8,421 bases of DNA from Planctomycetaceae bacterium (GTDB lineage Bacteria; Planctomycetota; Planctomycetia; Pirellulales; UBA1268), in NCBI GenBank assembly GCA_947440895.1, contig CANETO010000066.1, positions 1 to 8,421 of the forward strand, written 5' to 3'. Of this stretch, positions 1-5,819 are shown one piece after another (positions within the stretch are counted from its first letter, which is position 1; every line of letters begins with the position of its first letter). The position numbers and the translations under genes are program-made. The notes beneath the pieces were generated by a model. It saw only the letters and a list, made by a program, of their open reading frames with translations, ran no database searches and was not told the DNA's origin.

Positions 1-323
1 GACGAGCTATTTGAGACGATGCCTTGCAGCGTGATCGACCTGCCGGAAATGGTGAACGCACCTGCACCGCTTGCGAACGTCATGTTCGTGGCGGTGAGAT
101 CTTCAATGTCATTGACGTTGGTCGTCCGCGTCGAACCGGCAAAAACGTATGCGTTCGTCGACGAGTCGGTGGGCGCGTTGCCACCACTCCAGTTGGAGTT
201 GGGTTTTTTGGTGCTCCACGTGTTGCGGTTCGCCCCTCCATCCCACGTGAACGTCGCCGCCTCTGCGGATGTCGCCAGGGCTACGGCTGCCAGGAAAGCA
301 AATACGGTCAGAACCGGTGACAT
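1..323 (-). CDS. Exported beta-strand repeat protein (autotransporter-associated/PEP-CTERM type), N-terminal part
   Basis: The first 107 codons of a gene that runs off the left edge are visible. Residues 1-22 form a hydrophobic Ala/Leu/Val/Phe-rich signal peptide with a likely signal peptidase I site after Ala-Glu-Ala (20-22). The mature part begins TFTWDGGANRNTW, followed by an NWSGG motif and a Thr/Ser/Asn/Gly-rich stretch (YVFAGSTRTTN, MTFASGAGAFTISG). This is the typical opening of large passenger proteins made of autotransporter-associated beta-strand repeats, common in planctomycetes and Verrucomicrobia and often ending in a PEP-CTERM sorting signal. The C-terminus is outside the window, so its anchor is unknown. 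The ATG is well fixed: an in-frame TAG lies four codons upstream, and AGGG (331-334) sits seven bases before it. The n-region oddly has no Lys or Arg. A secreted or surface location is inferred; no enzymatic role can be assigned. Confidence 0.8.
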   Translation of the reverse strand, partial: MSPVLTVFAFLAAVALATSAEAATFTWDGGANRNTWSTKKPNSNWSGGNAPTDSSTNAYVFAGSTRTTNVNDIEDLTATNMTFASGAGAFTISGRSITLQGIVSNSS

Positions 324-331
324 GAAGAGAC

Positions 332-372
332 CCTAAAAACGTAACGACTAGGGCGTCGTTGCCGTTTTTAGG
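332..372 (-). promoter_or_regulatory. Nested inverted repeat covering the ribosome binding site of the exported protein gene
   Basis: CCTAAAAACG (332-341) is perfectly repeated in inverse as CGTTTTTAGG (363-372). Inside it, AACGAC (343-348) pairs with GTCGTT (355-360) around a six-base loop. Read on the minus strand, the mRNA would form a 10 + 6 bp stem with a small internal bulge. The 3' arm ends in TTTTTAGG, which includes the start of the AGGG SD-like sequence, so folding would hide the ribosome binding site. It could instead be a DNA operator. A further CTAAAAACG lies at 607-615. Confidence 0.55.
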
Positions 373-714
373 AACCGTCATCCAATGTCGGTTCAACGTG
401 GGATCACAAACCAGGCGACCGCTCAGTCGCGATCGCTACCATCGGCCTACGCGTCGACCTGTTCCTGCTTCAAACTGGAACCAGATGGCACGTCTTCCGA
501 GGAAAGAGATCAGCGAGACGTGCACGCTGGTGCTGTCACGTCTAGCCGGACGGGCAGAACTAATAACTCCCCGCTCGAGCGGGGGCAAGTGGCCTGGTAT
601 TGCGGTCTAAAAACGAGGTTGTCCCGTATTCGACACCTACTGGACACACGAGGCCGACGGAACCCCCGAATGATTCTGAGGGCCGTAGCGGAAGTCTCAA
701 TTGAAAGGCGACAG
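373..714. other. Non-coding gap with several dyad symmetries
   Basis: No convincing protein gene was found on either strand; open frames here are short, lack family resemblance and have no SD. Hand counts of 60-base samples give roughly 53-62 % G+C, against 78 % in one sample inside fmt. It holds an 8-bp inverted repeat GCACGTCT/AGACGTGC (488-495 and 516-523), a third ACGTCT at 538-543, a perfect 16-base palindrome (569-584), and an isolated copy of CTAAAAACG (607-615). It may hold the promoter of the exported protein gene, a structured RNA, or decayed accessory DNA. No tRNA-like T-arm motif was seen. Confidence 0.5.
569..584 (-). terminator. GC-rich palindrome, possible terminator
   Basis: CCCCGCTCGAGCGGGG is a perfect palindrome that folds into a 6-bp stem with a TCGA loop. 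Read on the minus strand it is followed by the moderately T-rich AGTTATTAGTT. It could therefore end transcription coming from def-fmt and the glycosyltransferase remnant before the exported protein gene. There is no clean U-tract, so the assignment is tentative. Confidence 0.35.
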
Positions 715-885
715 TCAACTGCCGTGGAAAGGAAGGGGGGCTCCCGCTGGCGAAACGCCGCTGGCAGCGACTCTCATCTCCAAGTCGACATCCTCGATGC
801 TCGGATGTACGCAGCGTTCGTCAAACCCGCCAAACTCGAGAAATGCTGGCGTCCGCATCGCCCCGCAACCGCCTTGCCAGTCACC
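715..885 (-). pseudogene. Glycosyltransferase family 2 remnant
   Basis: On the minus strand, starting at the fmt stop codon, the frame reads GGCGAMRTPAFLEFGGFDE and soon after PSIEDVDLEMRVAASG. This matches the conserved middle of family 2 (GT-A fold) glycosyltransferases: a Gly-Gly-x-Gly-Ala-Met/Ile block, then GGFDE, then the EDVDL stretch (about 781-795) that contributes the catalytic-base region. Only about 40 residues are recognisable. Upstream, where the nucleotide-binding domain with its DxD should be, lies intact fmt; downstream the similarity fades and a stop follows at 715-717. A 47-residue frame could start at ATG 858, but it would be a domain scrap. I read it as a leftover of deletion or recombination, not a working enzyme. 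Confidence 0.6.
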
Positions 886-1894
886 CAAAACGTGCGTCGG
901 CAAAGAGGGCGTGGCCACGCAGAAACTCGGCGGCCGACATGCTCCGCTTCCCCTCGGGCACGAGCCGCCGGACCACCAGCCGCGTGCCCTCGCCGCAGGC
1001 CACCACGAGCCCGGCTTCGTCGGCCGCCAGGATCGTGCCCGGGGGCACCGTCGCATCCAGGGCGTGACCGGTGACCGCCGCGTCGACAACGGCGACATCC
1101 TCCAGCACGACCCGGAGCGGGGGTCGCTCGGCCCCGGCGTGCAGAAAGGTCGCCGTTCGCGGCCACGGCTCGAGCGCCCGCCGCATCCGCTCGATCCGCG
1201 TCGCCGGCAGCGACCAGGTCACGATGCCGTCGGTCTTGGCGAGCCGTGGGGCGCGGGTGACTCGCGTCGCATCCTGCGGCACGCCGGGAGTGCTCCCGGG
1301 CCCAGCAGCGGTGAGCAGATCGATCGCTTCGAGCACCGCGGCCACACCCATGCCGGCCAGTCGCTGTTCGAGCGCCGGCGCCATTTCACGAGCGCCGATC
1401 GGAGTCTCTTTCGCCGCGATCACGTTTCCCGCGTCGAGCGCCGGCGTCATGTGGATGACGCTGACGCCAGTCGTGGCATCCCCCGCGAGGATCGCCCACT
1501 GCACCGGTGCCGCGCCCCGATGCCGGGGCAGCAGGGAGCCGTGCAGATTGATGCCGCCGTAGGGGGCAACGGCGAGGGCTGCAGGTGAAAGAATCTGTCC
1601 ATAGTCGCAGACCACGAGCAGGTCGGGAGAAATCGCCCGGACAGCCGCGATCGCGTCGGGATCGTTGATCCGCTCCGGCGCGAGGATCGGGACGCCCGCC
1701 AGAGTGGCCGCATCCCGCATCGGATTGGGCGGCGGCCGCCGGCCCGCCGGAGCATGTGCGGGCCGTGTGACGACGGCGACCACCGAGTGCGGCGACTCGA
1801 GAAGCGCGTGGAACATCGGCACGGCGAACGGGCCCGTCCCCATCACGACGATCTTCAAGGAAGGCGGCGCAGCGGTGACGGGAGCGTGGGTCAT
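881..1894 (-). CDS. fmt: Methionyl-tRNA formyltransferase
   Basis: This cytoplasmic enzyme formylates Met-tRNA(fMet) with 10-formyltetrahydrofolate, producing the initiator tRNA. The 337 residues have the normal length and two-domain plan. A Rossmann-like N-terminal domain begins with LKIVVMGTGPFAVP (residues 13-26). The active-site segment INLHGSLLPRHRGAAPVQW (115-133) carries the expected catalytic Asn116 and His118, and Asp154 lies in HMTPALDAGNV. An OB-fold-like C-terminal domain (from about residue 205) ends in LVVRRLVPEGKRSMSAAEFLRG. I chose ATG 1892-1894, which overlaps the def stop as ATGA and suggests translational coupling; a TTG three codons upstream is possible but unnecessary. 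With def it forms the classic N-formylmethionine operon. Its stop codon touches a glycosyltransferase remnant. Confidence 0.96.
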   Translation of the reverse strand: MTHAPVTAAPPSLKIVVMGTGPFAVPMFHALLESPHSVVAVVTRPAHAPAGRRPPPNPMRDAATLAGVPILAPERINDPDAIAAVRAISPDLLVVCDYGQILSPAALAVAPYGGINLHGSLLPRHRGAAPVQWAILAGDATTGVSVIHMTPALDAGNVIAAKETPIGAREMAPALEQRLAGMGVAAVLEAIDLLTAAGPGSTPGVPQDATRVTRAPRLAKTDGIVTWSLPATRIERMRRALEPWPRTATFLHAGAERPPLRVVLEDVAVVDAAVTGHALDATVPPGTILAADEAGLVVACGEGTRLVVRRLVPEGKRSMSAAEFLRGHALFADARFG

Positions 1895-2517
1895 GCCTGG
1901 CAACGGTCCACTTGGAGCCGGTCGAGACGGGCCACGATGTCGTCGTGGGCGGGGAGTTCGCCCCGCGACTGCTGCCCCAGGAATACTTCACGAAACGTCT
2001 CGAGCGTTCGCCGTGCCTCGATCGCCGCTGCCTCCGGCAGCCGGTCGGTGAACAGTTTCCCTTCCAGATGATCGAACTCATGCTGCACGACCCGCGAGAG
2101 CAGACCGCCAAGATCGAGGCGGATCGGCTGGCCATCCAACGACCATGCTTCGACGACGATCTTCTCCGGGCGGCGGACGTCCATCCGCAGGCCGGGCAGG
2201 CTCAGACAGCCTTCCTCCTGAATGGCGGTGCCACGCGGACGGCTGAGCACCGGATTGATGAAGACGAGTTCTTGCCCGTCGCCTCGCCGGCCGGTGGTAT
2301 TCACGATGAAGAGCCGATACGGGAGGGCGACCTGATTGGCTGCCAGGCCGATTCCTTCCGCCTCATACATGATGTCGAACATCTGACTGACGGCGTCGCA
2401 GACCGCCTCGTCGATCCGCACCAGCGGTTTCGCGGGCCGGAGCAGCGCCGGGTGGGGATATTCGACGAGGGCCAGTGGGCCGATGCCGGTGGCTGGAACC
2501 TGAGGACTGTCTGGCAT
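1891..2517 (-). CDS. def: Peptide deformylase
   Basis: This metalloenzyme removes the N-formyl group from the initiator methionine of new proteins at the ribosome. All three family motifs are present in the 208 residues: GIGLAANQ (55-62), EEGCLSLPG with the metal-ligand Cys104 (101-109), and QHEFDHLEG (145-153), whose His146 and His150 bind the metal and Glu147 is catalytic. The tail after residue 165 is longer than in E. coli but lies within the range of the family. The ATG at 2515-2517 is the only reasonable start, since an in-frame TGA lies ten codons upstream. The leader directly before it is C-rich (pyrimidine runs) and lacks any SD, so initiation is SD-independent. It is the first gene of the def-fmt pair. 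Confidence 0.97.
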   Translation of the reverse strand: MPDSPQVPATGIGPLALVEYPHPALLRPAKPLVRIDEAVCDAVSQMFDIMYEAEGIGLAANQVALPYRLFIVNTTGRRGDGQELVFINPVLSRPRGTAIQEEGCLSLPGLRMDVRRPEKIVVEAWSLDGQPIRLDLGGLLSRVVQHEFDHLEGKLFTDRLPEAAAIEARRTLETFREVFLGQQSRGELPAHDDIVARLDRLQVDRCQA

Positions 2518-2672
2518 GGGTGTGGTGGGGAAGGGGGGGCGGTATCAGAAGAAAGGTGATCGGCCGTCGCAGGCTTTCTCCAGCATCATACGCCGCAGCC
2601 AACGGTTCGCACCCAGACGCGGATTCTGCCGGAATTCAGGGCTGCGATTCCTATCCGGAGGGTCTGCCGTGT

Positions 2673-2678
2673 TACAGT
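2673..2678 (+). promoter_or_regulatory. Possible -10 element for a leaderless pgpA transcript
   Basis: TACAGT fits the TANNNT form of a -10 box and ends eight bases before the pgpA ATG. Transcription could thus start at or next to the start codon, giving a leaderless mRNA. This would agree with the lack of an SD before pgpA. No good -35 hexamer is visible at normal spacing, so the evidence is weak. Confidence 0.2.
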
Positions 2679-2686
2679 GCGCACGC

Positions 2687-3208
2687 ATGACGCCCTCCCC
2701 AACAGCCCCGCCGCCGTCCAGTCCAACAGCCTCGCGGTGGAGCGATCCAGCGGTGCTGCTGGCCACCTGTGGCGGCCTCGGCATGATTGGGTTTGCGCCT
2801 GGCACGTTCGGCGCGGCGGTGGGGGTGGTGATCACGATGGCCCTCAGCCGGCTGTCGCTGCCGTGGATGGCAGAGGCGGCCCTGCTCGTGGCGGTGAATC
2901 TGATCGGCATCCGGATCTGCACGCGGGCCGCGCGGGCGCTTGGCCGCGGGAAGGACCCGGGGATGATCATCTACGACGAGGCTGCGAGCCTGCCGTTGGC
3001 GGCCCTGGTGGTGCCCGCGGCAGCAAGGACACCGGCCATCCTCGTGACCCTCTTCGTGCTCCACCGGCTCTTCGACATCACGAAGCCATTTCCCTGCCGG
3101 CGGCTTGAACGCCTGCCCACCGGGCTCGGTATCATGGCGGATGACTGGGCGGCGGCGGCCTATGCGGCCGTCGGTCTCGCCATCGGCCGCTGGCTCGGCT
3201 GGCTGTGA
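2687..3208 (+). CDS. pgpA: Phosphatidylglycerophosphatase A
   Basis: This membrane enzyme dephosphorylates phosphatidylglycerol phosphate to phosphatidylglycerol. The 173 residues carry the family signature in order: GMIGFAPGTFGAAVG (32-46), GKDPGMIIYDEAA (88-100) with the acidic metal-binding Asp/Glu, LHRLFDITKPFPCRRLE (125-141), and GIMADDWAAAAYA (148-160). Hydrophobic segments at about 42-54, 61-77, 102-125 and 156-173 fit a small polytopic inner-membrane protein. The N-terminal 16 residues are Pro/Ser/Thr-rich and poorly conserved in appearance. ATG 2687 was chosen because the motifs start shortly after it and the frame upstream is unrelated in character. It is divergent from def and probably shares an operon with the next gene, 39 bases downstream. 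Confidence 0.93.
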   Translation: MTPSPTAPPPSSPTASRWSDPAVLLATCGGLGMIGFAPGTFGAAVGVVITMALSRLSLPWMAEAALLVAVNLIGIRICTRAARALGRGKDPGMIIYDEAASLPLAALVVPAAARTPAILVTLFVLHRLFDITKPFPCRRLERLPTGLGIMADDWAAAAYAAVGLAIGRWLGWL

Positions 3209-3247
3209 CGGCCGCGCCTCCAGTGGGGTTTCCCCTCGGCAGAAATC

Positions 3248-3889
3248 ATGCGACTGCTGCTGATCGACCACGGAAACTGTGACCACGATCACACCCGCGT
3301 GCATCGCTGCCGGCAGGCCCTCGGCCGGCTGGGGATCACCGCGGCCGTCTGTGGGCCCTCGTCGATTCCACAACTCGAGGCACAACACACCGGCATGTAT
3401 GGCATCCATCTCCATGCCATTGCAGCAGCGTCGAATCGCTTTCTAGCCGCTGTCCGGGAGGGGACGGCCGAGTCGCTGCTCGGCGTCACGCCGACGCTCT
3501 CCCCGCGGCTGCTGGGACTGATGCGCGAGACGGCGCGGCAGCTCATCGCCGAGGCAGTCGACGCGACCGATCCTGACGCGATCTTCGTGATGCATGCCGG
3601 GATTCTCACCGACCTCGCCGTGGAGACCGGGGCGCCTGTGGTGGTGCACGTCGCGCCGACCGATCTCGCTGCGGCCGATGGCAAGCCGCTGATGCGGACC
3701 CTCGTGGGGCGGGCGCTCGGCTCCTGCGATGCGGTCGTCGCGGCCGATAACGATGCCGCAGCCGCCCTGCGTGCCGGCTGGGGGGAGTGCGACAGCGAGA
3801 CGCTGATCGACGTCTGGCCGATTGGACCGGAATGTGCGCAGCAGATCGCCGCCGCCTGCCGCACGGCCCTCGCCCGCCGCCGCGGGTAG
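3248..3889 (+). CDS. Putative GT-B (family 4-like) glycosyltransferase N-terminal domain protein
   Basis: The 213 residues look like the acceptor-binding half of a GT-B glycosyltransferase. There is an opening beta-strand MRLLLIDHG, a stretch THTRVHR-like segment (DHTRVHRCRQALGRLG), and then the pattern PDAIFVMHAGILTDLAVETGAPVVVHVAPTD (about 109-139), which resembles 'D-hhh-H-x(n)-A...PhVhThH-D' of family 4 enzymes. SCDAVVAADNDAAAALRAGW (about 158-177) resembles the 'aD.vva.S......l...G' step at the end of that domain. The C-terminus (VWPIGP, then a basic helix) resembles the final cross-over helix. The donor-binding domain with its E-x7-E motif is absent, and no remnant of it follows. It may be a stand-alone subunit, an inactive relative or a different Rossmann-like protein. 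No signal peptide or membrane segment is seen. It probably shares a transcript with pgpA. The homology is judged by eye. Confidence 0.6.
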   Translation: MRLLLIDHGNCDHDHTRVHRCRQALGRLGITAAVCGPSSIPQLEAQHTGMYGIHLHAIAAASNRFLAAVREGTAESLLGVTPTLSPRLLGLMRETARQLIAEAVDATDPDAIFVMHAGILTDLAVETGAPVVVHVAPTDLAAADGKPLMRTLVGRALGSCDAVVAADNDAAAALRAGWGECDSETLIDVWPIGPECAQQIAAACRTALARRRG

Positions 3890-3992
3890 GGGGAGTTCGG
3901 TTCGGCGGAATGGCTGGCCTCGCCGTTTGAGGAGCCGGGGGTCGGTGGAAGCCGGAGCGAGTTGGGCTATCCTGCCCCCGAGTCGGAGCCCC

Positions 3993-4012
3993 TCCGCCGC
4001 CGTGTCGGCGGA
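3993..4012. terminator. Hairpin between convergent genes
   Basis: TCCGCCG (3993-3999) and CGGCGGA (4006-4012) pair perfectly around a six-base loop. A second small hairpin, CCGCC-CCC-GGCGG, lies at 4026-4038. This 172-base gap separates the convergent glycosyltransferase-like and deoxyribosyltransferase-like genes, so the stems may end transcription from either side. No U-tract follows in either direction. Confidence 0.35.
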
Positions 4013-4042
4013 CGCAGTCGTGTCACCGCCCCCGGCGGCCTG

Positions 4043-4057
4043 AGCCGTTCGTCGGCT
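4043..4057 (-). terminator. Hairpin just after the deoxyribosyltransferase-like gene
   Basis: AGCCG (4043-4047) and CGGCT (4053-4057) flank a five-base loop. The hairpin begins four bases after the stop codon of the minus-strand gene at 4062. It is short and lacks a U-tract, but its position suits a terminator or a 3'-end stabilising stem. Confidence 0.3.
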
Positions 4058-4061
4058 GCAG

Positions 4062-4490
4062 CTAAACCTTCTGCAGCAGCCGGTCGATCTCGCCGGTGGT
4101 GACCGCATGGGCAAAGGCGTCGAAGTCGCGATAGACCGCCCGGCTCGTCAACTGCACCACCCAGTTGTGCACCAGCGGCGTGATCGCGATCACCGTGCGG
4201 CCGTGCTGGTGCGCCTCCCACATCTCGATCGCCGTGCCCATCGACGCCTCTGGAACATACGCCACGAGCAGATCGAATTCCCGGCACATCTCGATGTGCC
4301 CCATGAACACCTCGCCAGCCCGTCGCCGGTCGTAGGCAATCGAATTGCCATGGTTGGCGAAGGGGTCGTAGACTTCTGCCTCCGGCCAGTGCGACTGCAC
4401 GAGGTCGCGGAGCGTGTCCCGATACATCTGATCGTGCACCAGTGCCGCCACATGCGAGCCCTGCATGATCCCGGCGAGGAAAATTCGCAT
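4062..4490 (-). CDS. Nucleoside 2-deoxyribosyltransferase-like protein
   Basis: The 142 residues begin MRIFLAGIMQGSH, which matches the first strand and nucleobase-binding loop of the nucleoside 2-deoxyribosyltransferase family. They continue with YDPFANHGNSI, then a CREFDLLVAYVPEASMGTAIEMWEAHQHGRTVIAI segment. That segment contains the family's 'D-hhh-A-x(n)-S-M-G-T-x-x-E' core; its Glu is the expected nucleophile. Members transfer deoxyribose between bases or hydrolyse the N-glycosidic bond of (deoxy)nucleoside monophosphates (DNPH1 type). Which reaction applies cannot be told from the sequence, but nucleotide salvage or sanitation is a fair inference. The length is usual. The frame stays open up to 4658, but that extension is antisense to the peptidase gene. 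ATG 4488-4490 has an AGGGA SD (4501-4505) and starts exactly at the conserved first strand. Confidence 0.8.
   Translation of the reverse strand: MRIFLAGIMQGSHVAALVHDQMYRDTLRDLVQSHWPEAEVYDPFANHGNSIAYDRRRAGEVFMGHIEMCREFDLLVAYVPEASMGTAIEMWEAHQHGRTVIAITPLVHNWVVQLTSRAVYRDFDAFAHAVTTGEIDRLLQKV
4476..4480 (+). promoter_or_regulatory. SD of the M20 peptidase, inside the opposite gene
   Basis: GAGGA lies eight bases before ATG 4489 and decides that start over the earlier in-frame ATG at 4465. The site falls within codons 4-5 of the minus-strand deoxyribosyltransferase-like gene. Confidence 0.6.
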
Positions 4491-5772
4491 GAAAAAAGCT
4501 TCCCTGAAAACGTCCGTCACACCTGCTGCAAAATCAGCGCGATCTTCAGGCGGCAGTGTAAAGCCTGCGCGGGAAAAAGCTCGTGCGGCTCCTGCCACCG
4601 CCGCGCCGCAGGCCGACCTGGCCGCGGCTCGTCGCACCGTCTTGGACCTGCTCGCCATCCCGGGCGGTTCGGGGCAGGAGAAGGATGTCGCCGATCAGAT
4701 CGTGAAGCGACTGCGCGAGGCCGGCTGCCCGGCCGACGCGATCAGCTTCGATTCGGCCCACACCAAGACGCCGCTGAAGGGCAACGTGGGCAACCTGATC
4801 GTGAAACTCCCGGGCACAGTGCCCGGCCCGCGGCGGCTCCTGATGGCCCACATGGACACAGTGCCCGTCTGCATCGGCACGAAGCCCGTGGTCGCCGGCC
4901 GCTTCGTGAAGAGCGGCAATCCTGCGACGGGCCTTGGTGCCGACGACCGGGCTGGCTGCGCCGTCGTGCTCTCGACCGCGATCCAGATCCTGAAGCACAA
5001 ACTGCCGCATCCCCCGCTGACGCTCTTCTTTGCGATCCAGGAGGAGGTCGGCCTCTACGGGGCGCGATTTGCCAAGGCAGCCGACCTGGGCCGGCCAAAG
5101 CTGGCCTTCAATTTTGACGGCGGCGCCGTCGAGAAGATCACGATCGGCGCGACCGGCGGCTATCGCATGGACATCGCGATCACGGGAATCCCCAGCCATG
5201 CAGGTGTGGCACCGGAGAAGGGCGTGTCGGCGATCGCGATCGCGTCGCTAGCCATCGCATCGCTCGTGCAGGAAGGCTGGCACGGGCTCGTGACGAAAGG
5301 GGGCAAACGGGGCACGAGCAACGTGGGCGTGATCCAGGCGGGCTGTGCGACCAACGTCGTGGCCGAGTCGGCCAGCTTGCGGGTCGAGGCGCGGAGCCAT
5401 GACGCCGCGTTTCGCGGCAGCATCGTGAAGGCGATCGAGTCGGCCTTTAAAGCTGCGGCCAAGCAGGTGCGGACCGCGGACGGCAAGACCGGCAGCGTGA
5501 CCTTCTCTGGCCATCTCGACTACGAGGCATTTCGGCTCGCCGACGATGAGCCCTGCGTGGTGGCGGCGCAGGAGGCCGTTCGCGGCATCGGTCTGGTGCC
5601 GCGGCTCGATATCTCCAACGGCGGTCTCGACGCCAACTGGATGGCCGTCAATGGCATTCCCACGGTCACGCTCGGCTGTGGCCAGATGGAGATTCACACC
5701 ACGAAAGAGCAGCTCGATCTCGACGCATTCGAGGCCGCCTGTGCGGCCGCGCTTCAACTGGCGACGGCATAA
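4489..5772 (+). CDS. M20 family metallopeptidase (peptidase T-like)
   Basis: This is probably a cytoplasmic di-zinc exopeptidase acting on small peptides or a related amidohydrolase. The 427 residues show the whole M20 metal site: AHMDTVP with His121 and Asp123, GADDRAG with bridging Asp152, QEEVG with general base Glu185 and ligand Glu186, NFDGG with Asp210, and EIHTTKEQ with His403. The lid/dimerisation domain (about 220-330) contains GIPSHAGVAPEKGVSAI, typical of the PepT-like branch. The first 42 residues are an odd Lys/Ala/Ser/Pro-rich, low-complexity extension without signal-peptide character; the catalytic fold begins at about 43 (DLAAARRTVLDLLAIPG). Start choice: ATG 4489 has GAGGA eight bases upstream. 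This start overlaps that of the divergent minus-strand gene through CATG. An unusual internal repeat codes for AIAIASLAIASL (248-259). The substrate is unknown. Confidence 0.9.
   Translation: MKKASLKTSVTPAAKSARSSGGSVKPAREKARAAPATAAPQADLAAARRTVLDLLAIPGGSGQEKDVADQIVKRLREAGCPADAISFDSAHTKTPLKGNVGNLIVKLPGTVPGPRRLLMAHMDTVPVCIGTKPVVAGRFVKSGNPATGLGADDRAGCAVVLSTAIQILKHKLPHPPLTLFFAIQEEVGLYGARFAKAADLGRPKLAFNFDGGAVEKITIGATGGYRMDIAITGIPSHAGVAPEKGVSAIAIASLAIASLVQEGWHGLVTKGGKRGTSNVGVIQAGCATNVVAESASLRVEARSHDAAFRGSIVKAIESAFKAAAKQVRTADGKTGSVTFSGHLDYEAFRLADDEPCVVAAQEAVRGIGLVPRLDISNGGLDANWMAVNGIPTVTLGCGQMEIHTTKEQLDLDAFEAACAAALQLATA
4501..4505 (-). promoter_or_regulatory. SD of the deoxyribosyltransferase-like gene, inside the peptidase gene
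   Basis: On the minus strand AGGGA, followed by AG, lies 8-10 bases before ATG 4490. It occupies codons 5-6 of the plus-strand peptidase gene and supports the short start over the long open frame to 4658. Confidence 0.5.
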
Positions 5773-5783
5773 AGGCCGGGGGA

Positions 5784-5803
5784 GGCTGGACGGCGGGCCA
5801 GCC
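5784..5803 (+). terminator. Possible weak terminator after the peptidase gene
   Basis: GGCTGG (5784-5789) and CCAGCC (5798-5803) form a 6-bp stem with an eight-base GC-rich loop, starting eleven bases after the peptidase stop. There is no U-tract, and the methyltransferase follows on the same strand, so read-through is likely. Confidence 0.25.
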
Positions 5804-5819
5804 GGCCGGTACCGTGAAA

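Noticed and set aside
391..396. TTGAAC on the minus strand as a -35 box for the exported protein gene
   Set aside because: A fair -10 match (TAAAAA) occurs only at a spacing of 20 bases and inside the hairpin arm; too weak to call.
385..1074. Long plus-strand open frame of 229 codons across the gap and the 3' end of fmt
   Set aside because: It is Arg/Pro-rich in its second half, resembles no family, has no SD and is antisense to well-supported fmt; it is open only because of the high GC.
1901..1903. TTG as the fmt start
   Set aside because: The ATG three codons later overlaps the def stop as ATGA, the usual coupled arrangement; TTG adds nothing recognisable.
1386..2135. Minus-strand frame of 249 codons across fmt and def
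   Set aside because: It is the frame-shifted shadow of def and fmt, which both show complete catalytic motifs in their own frames.
2585..2590. TATGAT on the minus strand as a -10 box for def-fmt
   Set aside because: The hexamer is good, but no -35 element stands at 16-18 bases, so it was not listed as a feature.
4180..4193. 14-bp palindrome GTGATCGCGATCAC, and GCGATCGC octamers at 429-436 and 5230-5243
   Set aside because: The first and last lie in codons for Val-Ile-Ala-Ile or Ala-Ile-Ala repeats. GATC-rich palindromes are expected from GC-rich codon use, and three sites do not make an element.
4491..4658. N-terminal extension of the deoxyribosyltransferase-like gene
   Set aside because: The extension is Ala/Arg-rich, antisense to the peptidase head, and the family fold begins exactly at the inner ATG, which has an SD.
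4107..5117. Plus-strand frame of 336 codons across the divergent pair
   Set aside because: Its product is low-complexity with His/Arg/Pro runs and no family pattern; both overlapping genes have clear motifs in other frames.
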